A stretch of DNA of 64,000 nucleotides from Zonotrichia leucophrys gambelii (lineage: Eukaryota; Chordata; Aves; Passeriformes; Passerellidae), in the NCBI RefSeq assembly GCF_028769735.1, contig NC_088177.1, positions 25,762,099-25,826,098 of the forward strand, written 5' to 3'. The translations under genes and the position numbers were made by a program. The notes under the pieces are model-generated. The model searched no databases. It saw only the letters and a program-made list of their open reading frames with translations, and was not told where the DNA came from. Shown here in pieces: positions 42,101 through 49,849 of this stretch. The stretch's first letter is position 1; each line of letters starts with the position of its first letter.

Positions 42101-44722
42101 ATCTGTCTACTTTAACAAGGCAGGGAGAACAATTAATTTTCTGGATTTGATATATTAAATCTATGATGCCCACTAAAACACGCACAGTGTAGGGCTTTTT
42201 GTCATTAAGGACAGCGTGGGATTTTGACCTTCCGGGTTGCACCGAGTGCGCCTGTATGTTTGGAAGGGGCACTACGGTGACGCCAGTCTCCTTTATTCTT
42301 TTTCTTTTCTTTTAAAACAAGCAACAATCGAAAACAAAGCTCGTCGCGGCTGGGGATATCCGCCAGAGAGGAGGGCTTAGCAGGGAGGAACAACAACGTC
42401 CTGAGTTTGCTCACTCGCGTTCCCCCACGCCGCTTCTCTTCAGCGCCCTCCGCTTTCGGGCCATGAGTCCCTGCTCTCCGGAGCCGTGACGGCGGCCCGG
42501 GACTGTGGGCACCTCCCATCAGGCCCCCACCGCCGGCCCGTACTGGACCCCTGCATCTCGGGCAGTCTTCGGGGCTGAACGTCGGGGGAGAAAAGCGAGC
42601 GACAGTGAGCCGCTGGGCCAACTGCTCCTGGCGCGGTACCTGCGCCTCGGACCCTGCCGCCAGGCAGGCAGTCACGAAAGAGCTCTCGAAAAAGGAGCAC
42701 TCGGCTGGCAGGCCCCTCTGCATCAGTCGGGTACCCAGACGAGTCTCCAGGAGGGTCGCTCACAGGTAAGTTTGCAGGAGCCATACTTCCAGCGAACACC
42801 TCACGTTTTGCCTTTTAATTCTGATCTTCTACTGATTAGTCTTTTTCTGTGATGCTTTTATGAATGAGACATAGACTATTTAAGGGAAACTTTGTGCATA
42901 AGTTCAGAGTAGCCGTCCGTATACCTATATATATATATATATATACATATGTAGTATTTAGTTATGTTACTGCTTCTAATGGCTCTTACCGCGATCATTA
43001 GCTCCTGCAACCGCTAGTGCTATTTTCCTGCTCATTAGGAGAAGCAGCTGATATCAATGCAGGCTCAGTCTAATACGAATTACGAATCCTCTTTTACCGG
43101 GTTCTGGGGCTTGATTTTGCTTTGTTTTCCCCGCACCCGTCTTTTTTTCAGGCTCTCAGTAGGATGCTCAGGTGGGACGGGTTCCGTGAGAAGAGACGCC
43201 GGCAGGAGCAGCCGCGTTCCGCTTGCCCCGAGAGCCAGGCTCTCCGCACAACTAGCGCTGGGGAAGGAGGGAGCGCCGCTTCAGCAACAGAGGAAGGCTG
43301 CAGTTGCATCCAGTTCCACTCCCATCGGGCCCAGCGAGGCCGTGGCATCGCTGAAGGGTCTGACCTACCAGACGCTGCGGGCAGGGAGCTCAGCCCTTGC
43401 CCGCACGACTCTGCGGCCGTTCTTCCCCGCGGAGGCTCCCGGGCCCGCTGTGTCCCGAGGCCGGCCGGGGATCAGCTGGGGCTCGCACGGGGCCTGGCAG
43501 CCCGCGCCGCGTGGGGACCCAGGGCCGCGCGGCCGCGCTCGGGAGGCTCGAGGGCGGGGATGAGAGGACGGAAAAAGCCCGAAGGCAGGATCACGCTGTC
43601 GGCCGACATCAGCCCAGCCGGCTGTAGGTAATGTGCGTTCTCTCAAGTCCCTCGACCACGGCAGTGTCTCGTGGACCTGGAGGCTCGGTGTAATAAGGGG
43701 GAGCCCGTGGGACACGGACAGCCCCCGCTCTGGAGCCGCCGGACCATGCCGTCTGACGAGCCCCTCCCTGGGAGGGTGTGGGACGCTCCCCAGAGGCGTC
43801 GCGGTCTGCAGAGAAGCGTAAGAGCCGGCCCTCGAAGGCTCCTTCCGCTCCGGGGAGAAGCGCATGACTTTAGCCGACCTCTCATCTGTATCCTGCTTGA
43901 AAAGCGAGGCCGCTGTAGGAGACTTCCAGCAAGTAGCAGAGTACGAAATAGTGTCCACGCTGCTTCTCATGGAGCAGCGGAGAGCGCAGCCTTTTTCAGC
44001 AGTAGGTCTGTTCCGCAGGTGCATTTTCATCCATGCGCTTAAAGAGACCGGGTTTTCAAGAGCCGAGTCACACCAGATTGGCGAGGGAGTAGCTCGGTGC
44101 GCAGCGCGCCCACAAATTCAGCGTGATTTCACATCAGGCCTCGCGCAAGACAGGTGTGTGAGCTCCGCTCGGCACCGCAGCCCCGGGTGGACACATCTTG
44201 CGGGGCGGGGACAGAGCTGCCGGCTCCCGGCGGCACCGCAGCCGTCGGGGCTGCACGTCGGGGGCGGCTGCAGGAGATCCCGGAGCCCGCCGCGGTCGGG
44301 GCGCTTAGCACCACTACCTAAAGTATGCTTGGCAGCAAAAATCCCACGGACTCCGGAGACGAGCCCAGTTTCTAACATGCACGGCTGCTTTGGAAGCCCC
44401 GCTCTCCCGCGTCGCTCACTGGGTTTGGATTCATCAGCTGGCCGAGGCCAAACAGGAGACGCACCGGAGCAGTTTTACGACGTGGAACATTCCACTGGTG
44501 CCAAATGTTAACAGGATCAGTCTCAGCAATAACAATTGCCATGGTGGGAGTGTAGCATACAAATCCAGATACAGGGGGCAATCTGCCCATATTTTGGCCG
44601 CCGTGACAGTTCATTAAACCGGTCCAAATAGGAGTTAGGTTTTGTTGGGGTTTTATTTGTTTTTTTGGGTTTTTTTGGGTTTTTTTTGTTTGGTTTGGAT
44701 TTTTGGGGGAGTTTTTGTTTTC

Positions 44723-44758
<36 letters not shown>

Positions 44759-47700
44759 ATTGGTTTTTTTAGGTGGATATGTGCAGAGACGAAGAGTGGG
44801 GGCAGGGAAGGGGTCGGGGGGGTGGGAGTGGTGGTAGCAGCAGTGCTCTTTTCAGGCAGTGGCTTTCAAACAGAAAAGGAAAAAAAGCTAATCCTTAAAT
44901 CGCTCCGTTATTTAAGAAGAAATTACATACATTTGGATACGTAATTATTGAAAATGTCAAACCTATAATATACAACTCAGATGGAAGAACCAACTCATTG
45001 TTCAAGACCTGCTTTTTCTCTGAGATCAACCCTTATTTAAAGTTTGCATTCAAAATTAATCGATTTCAGTGTGATACACACAATAGGAACAATTCCAAGG
45101 CGCCTTTGTGACTATACAATATTTAGGGTCTGGAATGATATCTTGTGAAAGGTAAGGACAAGGAGGTATCACCTGCAACAGTCAAATGTCAACTCGTTTA
45201 GCATGTTTAATTAGGATTCTTAGCAACCTTAATACCTCACTTTGTTTACCATAGGCAACCTTCCCTGTATGTCTTTGTGAAGGTGTTCGATTCAAACAGG
45301 AGGGCTCATAGAAGCAAAAACAGTGCTCATCATCAAATCTGAGTATTCCAAAACGGCATCACTGACTATTCAGTGTATTCTTCATGTAAAACAGAAAAGA
45401 GCCAGCAAAGGAAAACTGAGCAACAAACCACAGCCAGAAATACAGCTTGTATTTAACTCCCTTCACAAAGCCTTCACTATTCTCTCTTATGCCCGTCTCA
45501 AATCCAAAATGGTGGGATATTTCATTTTCAAATGTATTTGATCTCATTGAGAGAAGCTGTGCTGTCCTTCTCTAACCCCCGTAGTCTAGCAACACGGAGC
45601 AAGCCTAAATGCGCGTTACTTTATCAGTTCTGCTTGCCGGGCTAAATTAAAATGATGGTGAAAATGCCCATCGCTCCAGCCACTGAGGGGACTGGTAGGG
45701 AAATGGTCCATTAAACCCAGATCAGGAGCTATTTATAGAACTAAGCGACTACTCGTTAATGTCGCCAGCGGCTACCAGTGAAATCTCTCACAGACACAGG
45801 GCTAAATATTTGCACCCTGATTCTTTTCCCGTTCAAACTTCCAGGTAACAAAACGCTTAATGAATTAACTTCGACTCGAGCAAGCAGGGAAAGAGCTTTA
45901 AATGCTCCTTTGCATCGAAAAAAGGTTCATTTCTCCCACGACATATTCCCCATCCCCCCAAAAGAGACAGAGGAGGAAAAGGGGAAATAATTTCTATGCA
46001 TAAGGGGATGGGCAAAACGGAATGATTCCCCCATCAGAATATGAAGATTTGACTGTTAGCCTCTGAAAGCGAAGGCGCTACTGAGATATCTAGAGAAAGA
46101 AGACAGCTTGTTATCTGCAAATGAATCTCTTGCTATAACGTTGCGATCTGATTGTGCATTTGTTTCCCTTCTGCATTTCATGTGCCTGCGCGCTGACTGG
46201 CTGCCAGCGCTATCTTACCAGCACAGCAAGCTGACGAATTGCTCTTTAATAAGGCTCTCGTTAATCTTTTTTTCCCCAGGAGATCCGTATTTTCTAGTCA
46301 GATAAGGTTGAAAAATTTCAGACAGTGAGAAGCGGCGAACTGGTCCCCCGCTCCCCGCTTTTCCTCCCACCGGCCTCCCCGGCGGGTCCTGCGCTTTCTC
46401 CGCCCGGAGCGCCCGGCGCCTGCACCCCGAGTGTGGCAGGAGGGGCAGCGGGGCCGCCGCCGTCCCTCCCGCAGGGGACAGAGCCCGGGCCACGGCCAGC
46501 CCGCGGGAGGGCACGGCGGCGGCGGGGCTGGGGCCGCGGAGCCGCCCGCGGCCGGCAGGGGGCGGCCGAGGCGGGGCCGCGGGGGGCGCTCGGGCCGTGC
46601 TGCCCCCGCCGGGGCGGCCGCGCCGTCACGCGTGGCTGTGTGGGGCGTCCTGCGGGGAGGTACGGCCGCACTTACCGCATATCTTCAGCCCGATCTTCCT
46701 GGTGCACCCGTGAGCCACGCCGCACCACGAGTCGTAAGCTGGAAGAGAGAGCAGAGTTGTTCCCCTGGGGCGGCGGGGTTGTCCGGCCGCCGCGCCCCAG
46801 CCCGGTGCCCCGCACGGCTGCATCGCCGTGAGAAGGGGCTGACTCCGAGCCCGGCGGCGCTGGGCGCGGGGCAGCTGGGGCTCGGATGACAGCGAGGTGA
46901 CATGCTGGCCTGCCCAGAAGAGAAGGCACCCGGGACCCGACATCTCATCATTTACTGGCGGGGCTCCAGGGAAGTAGCAGCTTAAAATAAAGTGGCGTGA
47001 AATGGGGTCACAAAAGAGTTCAGGAATTAATTGGGTGAAAAATAGTATTTGACTACATGATCGGACTCGCATCATTGAGCCTCGGACGGACTGACGGGCC
47101 GCCGACGGCCCTACTGGGAGCGCACCCCCAGAGGGAACAGGCTGCTTCCCAGCCCCTCGAGTCGCGGCTCACACACGCACCGGTCAGCTCCAGCTGAACC
47201 CACGGGAAGCGGGGAACGAAGCCCAGGACCGAGGCGGAGGGTGCACCGGCCACGGGCACTACCGAGCCTCTCCCGTCCATCGCTCGCGGCACGGGGCAGC
47301 CGCAAGTCCGGTAGCGATGGACCCCAGAGGGCGACCGGGGGCGTTGGGGGGCGAGGGGAGAAGGTTTCAGAGGAAGCGGGACGAGGACGGCTCACCCAAG
47401 CACGGAGGGCAGCGGCCTGACTCTCGGGAGGGGGAAGCGGGGGAAGAGGCACGGCGCTCCCGGCCAGGCGGAGGAGCCCGCTCGGCAGGGGCGCTGCCGG
47501 TGCCCGGGGGCGGGGAGCCCGTGTGGGCAGGGCAGGATGCTGCTGCCCGCGGTTAGCTTTGTTTTAGCCATGTTGCCAATTAATTCGATTTCTGCGTGTG
47601 GCACCTCAGTCGAAGGCAGCAGTGCCTGGTACGCGCGCCTGAAACAAGACCCAGTGCTGCCGTTCTCCCCCTTCCCCGTTTTTTCCAGTTTCAGAATAAT

Positions 47701-48544
47701 GACAATAATGACTCCGATGCTTGTGTCTCGTAGCTCTTTCAGGGTAAAAGCTATTACCCGCTCTGCTGTCCCTGACAACCTTTCATTTCTTACTGTTGCC
47801 CGCTCTTTGTCTCTGATGCTTCATAGCATCGAGCCTCTTATTGTTTTGTTTTTAATTTTTTTTCCTGTAGGCGATGGTCTGAACTGCCTGGCAGGGCTGG
47901 GCTATAAACTGATTTCCTATCCACCTGCAGCAGCCTTTGCTTCCCACTCACACCTCAATAACTCAAGGCGAATTCAGAGCAATTAGGAATATAACGCTTT
48001 GAAAAGCTGCAATTAGCATCCAAATTTCGCTTGATTACAGGCTTCAGCGTAGGCTGAAAAGAAGCTGCAGAATTAGCATTTATAAAACGTAGCTGGGAGA
48101 CACCTGCTTTAATACCCTGGTGTAACTTCGCCCTTTAACTGATTCGTTTTCTCCGCACCCCTTCCAATATCCCGATTTTTTTGTCCATCTGGGAGGTCAG
48201 TTTATTGTCTGTATCTCTCAAACGTGGCTGTAAGATAAAGACAGCGTTGGCCGGTAAGGTGGGCTTTTCCTCACAGCGTTTTACTCGCCACGGACCGACC
48301 TCTCCTGTTCCCAGTAGGAAGATGGTTTCTTTGTGTAGAGCACTTTCCGCACCTTGCTTAATGGCGCGGAACAGGGCTTCACAGATGTATCATTTCGTTT
48401 CGAAACTGGTCTTTCTGAGCCTAAATGGAGAAAGCCTCCAAAACACTTAAAACGAGGAAAATATTAAAACCTACTTGTAGGTCGCAGATTAGGTGGGGTG
48501 GGGTCCGGAGCATCGTTGGAGGATGAGGGAGCGGAGGAAGCCAT
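20984..48544 (-). CDS. GAD1: GAD1, glutamate decarboxylase 67 kDa (complete, 16 coding exons)
   Basis: GAD67 is a cytosolic PLP-dependent (group II) decarboxylase that converts L-glutamate to GABA and CO2, and it supplies most basal neuronal GABA. The CDS on the minus strand joins 48544-48475, 46738-46676, 41357-41199, 40499-40257, 37590-37500, 33441-33329, 31969-31854, 31717-31638, 31433-31379, 30409-30293, 30101-30037, 26743-26665, 25067-24918, 23589-23482, 22810-22721 and 21157-20984. The exons total 1773 nt, or 590 residues plus TAG, and all introns are GT-AG with matching phases. Key residues seen are HVDAAWGG (Asp369), NPHKMM (PLP Lys401) and CAGYLFQ (loop Tyr430). Each is offset by four from human GAD67 (373, 405, 434) because the N-terminus is four residues shorter. 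It is GAD67 rather than GAD65 from the N-terminal MASS...LRPTTYDSWCG and the C-terminal [10 protein letters not shown]. No frameshift or missing catalytic residue was found. Confidence 0.98.
21158..22720 (-). other. GAD1: GAD1 intron 15
   Basis: A 1563-nt phase-0 intron with a strong donor (CACAGG|GTAAGT). Apart from the microsatellite near its 3' end I see only AT-rich DNA. Confidence 0.8.
21186..21217. repeat. GA/CA microsatellite beside the exon 16 acceptor
   Basis: Plus strand reads (GA)n then (CA)n then GAGAGA. In the GAD1 transcript it is a GU/CU-rich tract about 30-60 nt upstream of the exon 16 acceptor, so it forms part of the extended polypyrimidine region. Confidence 0.85.
22721..22810 (-). 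CDS. GAD1: GAD1 coding exon 15
   Basis: Encodes residues 504-533, [20 protein letters not shown] then [10 protein letters not shown]. It is phase 0 at both ends, with acceptor gcag|CCAGAG and donor AGG|GTAAGT. Human GAD67 from memory has [20 protein letters not shown] here, so this is a moderately variable surface segment of the C-terminal domain. Confidence 0.96.
22811..23481 (-). other. GAD1: GAD1 intron 14
   Basis: 671-nt phase-0 intron; donor CAG|GTAAGT. No embedded element recognised. Confidence 0.8.
23482..23589 (-). CDS. GAD1: GAD1 coding exon 14
   Basis: Encodes residues 468-503, beginning [20 protein letters not shown] and ending [10 protein letters not shown]. It is phase 0 at both ends, with acceptor ttaaaatag|GGTACA and donor CAG|GTAAGT. 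It covers the start of the C-terminal domain after the PLP domain. Confidence 0.96.
23590..24917 (-). other. GAD1: GAD1 intron 13
   Basis: 1328-nt AT-rich phase-0 intron; donor AAG|GTAAAT. Nothing else recognised inside. Confidence 0.8.
24918..25067 (-). CDS. GAD1: GAD1 coding exon 13 (flexible catalytic loop)
   Basis: Encodes residues 418-467, starting [20 protein letters not shown] and ending [10 protein letters not shown]. It carries the mobile loop with Tyr430 (human Tyr434), known in GAD67 to keep the loop closed over the active site and so favour holoenzyme. It also contains the conserved [12 protein letters not shown] segment. Phase 0 at both ends, 150 nt. Confidence 0.97.
25068..26664 (-). 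other. GAD1: GAD1 intron 12
   Basis: 1597-nt phase-0 intron. Its donor is the weak AAG|GTCTGC. A consensus donor-like CCAG|GTAAGT sits at 25103/25102, only 36 nt before the exon 13 acceptor, without a convincing paired acceptor. The rest is AT-rich. Confidence 0.75.
26665..26743 (-). CDS. GAD1: GAD1 coding exon 12 (PLP lysine)
   Basis: Encodes residues 392-417 plus the last base of Arg391, [12 protein letters not shown] followed by [14 protein letters not shown]. The NPHK lysine is Lys401 here (human Lys405) and forms the internal aldimine with PLP. The acceptor ttttttgcag|AGCC is good. The donor AAG|GTCTGC is a poor match to consensus. Confidence 0.97.
26744..30036 (-). other. GAD1: GAD1 intron 11
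   Basis: 3293-nt phase-2 intron. It holds a GC-richer patch at about 28060-28260, a short (TG)n at 29459-29476, an 11-bp-arm hairpin at 26977-27011 and a splice-bounded 47-nt candidate cryptic exon at 27228-27274. No transposon with clear ends was recognised. Confidence 0.75.
30037..30101 (-). CDS. GAD1: GAD1 coding exon 11
   Basis: Encodes residues 370-390 plus two bases of Arg391: [20 protein letters not shown] then E. It completes the HVDAAWGG motif begun in exon 10. Acceptor ctcttccag|GCTGCC; donor GAAAG|GTACTA. Leaves in phase 2. Confidence 0.97.
30102..30292 (-). other. GAD1: GAD1 intron 10
   Basis: Short 191-nt phase-0 intron; donor GAT|GTAAGT. It contains an imperfectly spaced direct duplication of the 18-mer aattcttgtaacttgtaa at about 30190-30230. 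Confidence 0.8.
30293..30409 (-). CDS. GAD1: GAD1 coding exon 10 (HVD aspartate)
   Basis: Encodes residues 331-369, from [20 protein letters not shown] through KYNLWLHVD. Asp369 (human Asp373) is the residue that pairs with the PLP pyridine nitrogen in this family. The [15 protein letters not shown] block is strictly GAD-like. Phase 0 both ends. The acceptor is preceded by a T-run of about 18 and ends ggtag. Confidence 0.97.
30410..31378 (-). other. GAD1: GAD1 intron 9
   Basis: 969-nt AT-rich phase-0 intron; donor AAG|GTTTGT. Apart from the T-run at its 3' end I see nothing. Confidence 0.8.
31379..31433 (-). CDS. GAD1: GAD1 coding exon 9
   Basis: A 55-nt exon encoding residues 313-330, [18 protein letters not shown], and the last base of Arg312. 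Enters in phase 2 and leaves in phase 0. Acceptor aattacag|AGGC; donor AAG|GTTTGT. Confidence 0.95.
31434..31637 (-). other. GAD1: GAD1 intron 8
   Basis: 204-nt phase-2 intron; donor GAAAG|GTAGGA. Nothing else noted. Confidence 0.8.
31638..31717 (-). CDS. GAD1: GAD1 coding exon 8
   Basis: Encodes residues 286-311 plus two bases of Arg312: [18 protein letters not shown] then VILIKCDE. The SHYS element belongs to the PLP domain. Human GAD67 from memory has AGAALGFG, so Ala to Thr is a small difference. Acceptor gctgcag|AGTCAC; donor GAAAG|GTAGGA. Confidence 0.97.
31718..31853 (-). other. GAD1: GAD1 intron 7 containing a perfect hairpin
   Basis: Very short phase-0 intron of 136 nt; donor CAT|GTGAGC, acceptor tttgctgcag. 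Its middle is occupied by a perfect inverted repeat (31767-31811), which starts 42 nt after the donor side and ends 49 nt before the acceptor side. The hairpin does not include the likely branch-point region. Confidence 0.9.
31767..31811. repeat. Perfect inverted repeat, 17-bp arms, 11-nt loop
   Basis: Left arm 31767-31783 is cattttcacaacatatg. Right arm 31795-31811 is its exact reverse complement, separated by tcacgttatgg. No direct repeats flanking the structure were noticed, so a MITE origin is not shown. Confidence 0.97.
31854..31969 (-). CDS. GAD1: GAD1 coding exon 7
   Basis: Encodes residues 248-285 plus two bases of Gly247: [20 protein letters not shown], ending [10 protein letters not shown]. 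The GGAISNMY motif binds the PLP phosphate region. The last residue is His (CAT), where human GAD67 has Gln; His is what GAD65 carries at this place, from memory. Donor CAT|GTGAGC. Confidence 0.97.
31970..33328 (-). other. GAD1: GAD1 intron 6
   Basis: 1359-nt phase-1 intron; donor CCTG|GTGAGT, acceptor cattcacag. No embedded element recognised. Confidence 0.8.
33329..33441 (-). CDS. GAD1: GAD1 coding exon 6
   Basis: Encodes the last base of Met209 through residue 246 and one base of Gly247: [20 protein letters not shown] and onwards to GDGIFSP. This is the start of the conserved pyridoxal-dependent decarboxylase core. Enters phase 2, leaves phase 1. Confidence 0.97.
33442..37499 (-). other. 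GAD1: GAD1 intron 5
   Basis: 4058-nt phase-2 intron, AT-rich with several G/T-rich runs (about 36715-36775). In rodents, alternative embryonic GAD25 exons are known in this part of the gene. I could not identify an equivalent here. No transposon recognised. Confidence 0.7.
37500..37590 (-). CDS. GAD1: GAD1 coding exon 5
   Basis: Encodes residues 180-208, [20 protein letters not shown] then WLTSTANTN, plus parts of Gly179 and Met209. The HPRFFNQ motif is a signature of group II decarboxylases near the active site. Acceptor tttacag|GTCAC; donor ACAT|GTAAGC. Confidence 0.97.
37591..40256 (-). other. GAD1: GAD1 intron 4 with CpG-rich patches
   Basis: 2666-nt phase-1 intron; donor ACAG|GTAGGT. 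Most of 37860-39640 is GC- and CpG-rich, unlike the later introns, including a short gccga pentamer repeat at about 39481-39500. The open frames in it are composition artefacts. It may be intragenic regulatory DNA. Confidence 0.6.
40257..40499 (-). CDS. GAD1: GAD1 coding exon 4 (largest coding exon)
   Basis: 243 nt encoding two bases of Asp98 through residue 178 plus one base of Gly179: [20 protein letters not shown], then a conserved [19 protein letters not shown] segment, ending DTLKYGVRT. It forms the N-terminal dimerisation domain of the catalytic core. Phase 1 at both ends. Acceptor ccccacag|ATTTG. Confidence 0.98.
40500..41198 (-). other. GAD1: GAD1 intron 3
   Basis: 699-nt phase-1 intron; donor AGAG|GTAAAC. 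Open frames here are not coding. Confidence 0.8.
41199..41357 (-). CDS. GAD1: GAD1 coding exon 3
   Basis: 159 nt encoding two bases of Gly45 through residue 97 and the first base of Asp98: [20 protein letters not shown], later [15 protein letters not shown]. This is the regulatory N-terminal region of GAD67, including the QRTNSLE segment conserved with mammals. Acceptor aataatgtag|GGTTCC. Confidence 0.97.
42926..42946. repeat. AT dinucleotide repeat
   Basis: About ten TA units in intron 2 of GAD1, followed by catatgtagtat. Confidence 0.85.
43152..43627 (+). ncRNA. Candidate antisense exon inside GAD1 intron 2
   Basis: On the plus strand a strong acceptor (gtctttttttcag, AG at 43150-43151) opens this segment, and a donor-like TAG|GTAATG closes it at 43627/43628. 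About 386 nt upstream is a consensus donor CACAG|GTAAGT (42765/42766) within the CpG island, so the two could be joined by a GT-AG intron. The phase-0 frame stays open through both but has no convincing ATG, and the sequence is CpG-rich. A noncoding antisense transcript is more likely than a protein. Confidence 0.3.
44636..44760. repeat. G/T-rich tract with long T homopolymer
   Basis: Plus strand reads repeated GGG(G) runs separated by T-runs, ending in a T homopolymer interrupted near 44720 and then about 36 T long. In the GAD1 transcript it would be C/A-rich followed by poly-A. Simple sequence, length likely variable. Confidence 0.9.
46320..47560. promoter_or_regulatory. CpG island spanning GAD1 coding exon 2
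   Basis: Very GC-rich block, densest at 46360-46640, surrounding coding exon 2. Long frames on both strands are produced by the lack of stop codons in GC-rich DNA. Extents are approximate. Confidence 0.7.
46676..46738 (-). CDS. GAD1: GAD1 coding exon 2
   Basis: 63 nt encoding two bases of Thr24 through Cys44 and one base of Gly45: [20 protein letters not shown]. It closely matches human GAD67, which has Thr for Ser and Leu for Ile as I recall. Acceptor tctcttccag|CTTACG; donor ATGCG|GTAAGT. Phase 1 at both ends. Confidence 0.98.
46739..48474 (-). promoter_or_regulatory. GAD1: GAD1 intron 1 with clustered ATTA motifs
   Basis: 1736-nt phase-1 intron; donor ACAA|GTAGGT. At 47979-48080 three similar homeodomain-core motifs occur: GCAATTAGGA (47979), GCAATTAGCA (48009) and CAGAATTAGCATT (48068). 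The last two share a gctgca..attagcat frame. Dlx homeodomain factors are known activators of Gad1, so this is a candidate enhancer. That role is inference. Confidence 0.4.
48475..48544 (-). CDS. GAD1: GAD1 coding exon 1 (start codon)
   Basis: 70 nt from the ATG at 48544-48542. The N-terminus begins [20 protein letters not shown] and continues RPT plus one base of Thr24. I chose this ATG because MASS matches the mammalian GAD67 start, the context is GAAAGGATGG, and the phase fits exon 2. It is four residues shorter than human GAD67 in this low-complexity Ser/Pro/Asn region. Confidence 0.96.
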
Positions 48545-48620
48545 CCTTTCAGAAAAGCCCCAGTCCTCGGAGCTCGTATTTTCTCGATATTCCTCTGAGG
48601 GGTGGGCAGCAAGGAATTTG
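48545..48620 (-). other. GAD1: GAD1 5'UTR part of exon carrying the start codon
   Basis: 76 nt of 5'UTR between a strong acceptor (ctgttcttccttccag, AG at 48622-48621) and the ATG. The acceptor indicates at least one upstream noncoding exon. Confidence 0.8.
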
Positions 48621-49762
48621 CTGGAAGGAAGAACAGCGGGTTTAGTAGTCTAGTCTCCTGGAGCACCGCACCAGAGTCCCGTCCAGACGCCAGCGGGCAG
48701 CAGCCGCGCAGGTCCCGAGGCGGCGGCAGGACCGGCCGAACCGGGAAAATGCCTCGACAGACTGAAGAGCAAAATCTTCCCTTCGTTAGATTCCAGGGCA
48801 CTACCCCCGCGCTGGAATGACGGATTTAGCAGAGCATGAAGCCTACAGCAATTATATCGGTGGCCACTGAGCAGGGCAGTTATATGGCTCGCATCAAATG
48901 GAGACCAACGTGCAAAGCGGGCGTCGAAATCGCCAGCCCAAACGACCTACAATCCCAAACACAGCCCGCTTCTGGGCTTTACCAAACACACGTCAGGCTA
49001 AAGCATTCAGGAAAGACTGACAGATAGAACCCCGCCACCACAAAGGTGCGTTTTGCCCAGGTCCAATGACAGGCGCCACATACATGTGTATTTGCACACA
49101 CATGTTTCAGCAAACCGGGGCCACTCTGCTCCAGCACTAACCAGCGATCTCCCGTGCCCGTGCTCGCTTTAGCCGGGCAAATGGCAGGAGAGGCACGTCT
49201 GTCTGGGGAAAGGAAGGTGCAGGACCAGCCCTCGCTCCTCGCTAGATGTTCAACTCTCTCCTGGCGGACACGGCGTTCCGATAACCAATACAGGGTCGCT
49301 GATCGAGAATTGCCGGGTCACTGCCCAGCTCGTCTCTTTGTCCCCACGTCTACCTGCGATTTATTTTCTTCCCCTTGCAAAGAAAATGAAGGTCGCGGTA
49401 ACGAAAGAATGCTTTCTTTGTTAGCAGCTTTTTTCAAACCGGTAGCTACCGATTCATTTCCACTGCTGGGTGGATTTACACCCGCGTGTAAATGCAACGG
49501 ATCAATGATTTCAATGGAAAACAGGCATTTAAATTTTTTTAAGACGAGAAAGAAAACAGCCATAAGCAGAAGATATTTTCTAGACAATGCCTAGAAGTGA
49601 AGTAACAGGTTAACACTATGTCTAGGGCGGTAGGTGTATCAAAAACCTCGTTATTCCTCTTTTCATACGACAGCGACCAAAACCGATTTTTGGGAGAAAA
49701 AAATGTTCCAGAGGTTCCCAAAGGCTTTAAAAAAATTAGGATGCTGTTTAGAGGACACTTAC
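48621..49762 (-). other. GAD1: GAD1 5' noncoding intron
   Basis: 1142-nt intron bounded by donor CTCG|GTAAGTG and the acceptor described above. Moderately GC-rich. No coding frame in it is credible. Confidence 0.65.
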
Positions 49763-49812
49763 CGAGGGAGCGAGCGGACGCTCTTATTGCCGTAGTCCAG
49801 GTTGGCAGGGCG
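49763..49812 (-). other. GAD1: GAD1 noncoding first exon (approximate 5' end)
   Basis: Ends at a near-perfect donor, CCTCG|GTAAGTG, on the minus strand. The 5' end is placed about 30 nt downstream of a TATA-like box, so it is an estimate. The exon contains no ATG on the coding strand that I can see. Confidence 0.55.
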
Positions 49813-49837
49813 ACTCTAGCCTGGGAGCGACCCGCCG

Positions 49838-49845
49838 CTTATAAA
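49838..49845 (-). promoter_or_regulatory. GAD1: TATA-like box of GAD1 promoter
   Basis: Minus strand reads TTTATAAG inside GC-rich sequence, about 75 nt before the first donor. A TATA element in an otherwise CpG-rich promoter fits a regulated neuronal gene. Confidence 0.5.
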
Positions 49846-49849
49846 CTCT

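Larger units (their letters stand above)
42240..44420. promoter_or_regulatory. Intragenic CpG island in GAD1 intron 2
   Basis: Strongly CpG-enriched by eye at 42240-42720 and 43150-44420, interrupted by an AT-rich stretch. It lies 5 to 7 kb inside the gene. It could serve as an enhancer, a Polycomb-type island or a promoter for antisense RNA. Boundaries are approximate. Confidence 0.55.
41358..46675 (-). other. GAD1: GAD1 intron 2
   Basis: 5318-nt phase-1 intron, the longest of the gene. It contains a CpG-rich block (about 42240-44420), an AT microsatellite (about 42926-42946), the G/T-rich and poly-T tract at 44636-44760 and, on the plus strand, a consensus splice pair that suggests antisense exons. 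Confidence 0.75.

Noticed and set aside
42205..42799. Long minus-strand open frames of 119 to 172 codons in the intron 2 CpG island
   Set aside because: GC-rich DNA has few stop codons. Frames are open on both strands at once, low-complexity and unlike any known protein.
46318..47556. Several 80 to 168 codon frames on both strands around GAD1 exon 2
   Set aside because: All overlap one another in a CpG island, and only the 63-nt GAD1 exon has splice sites, correct phase and family similarity.
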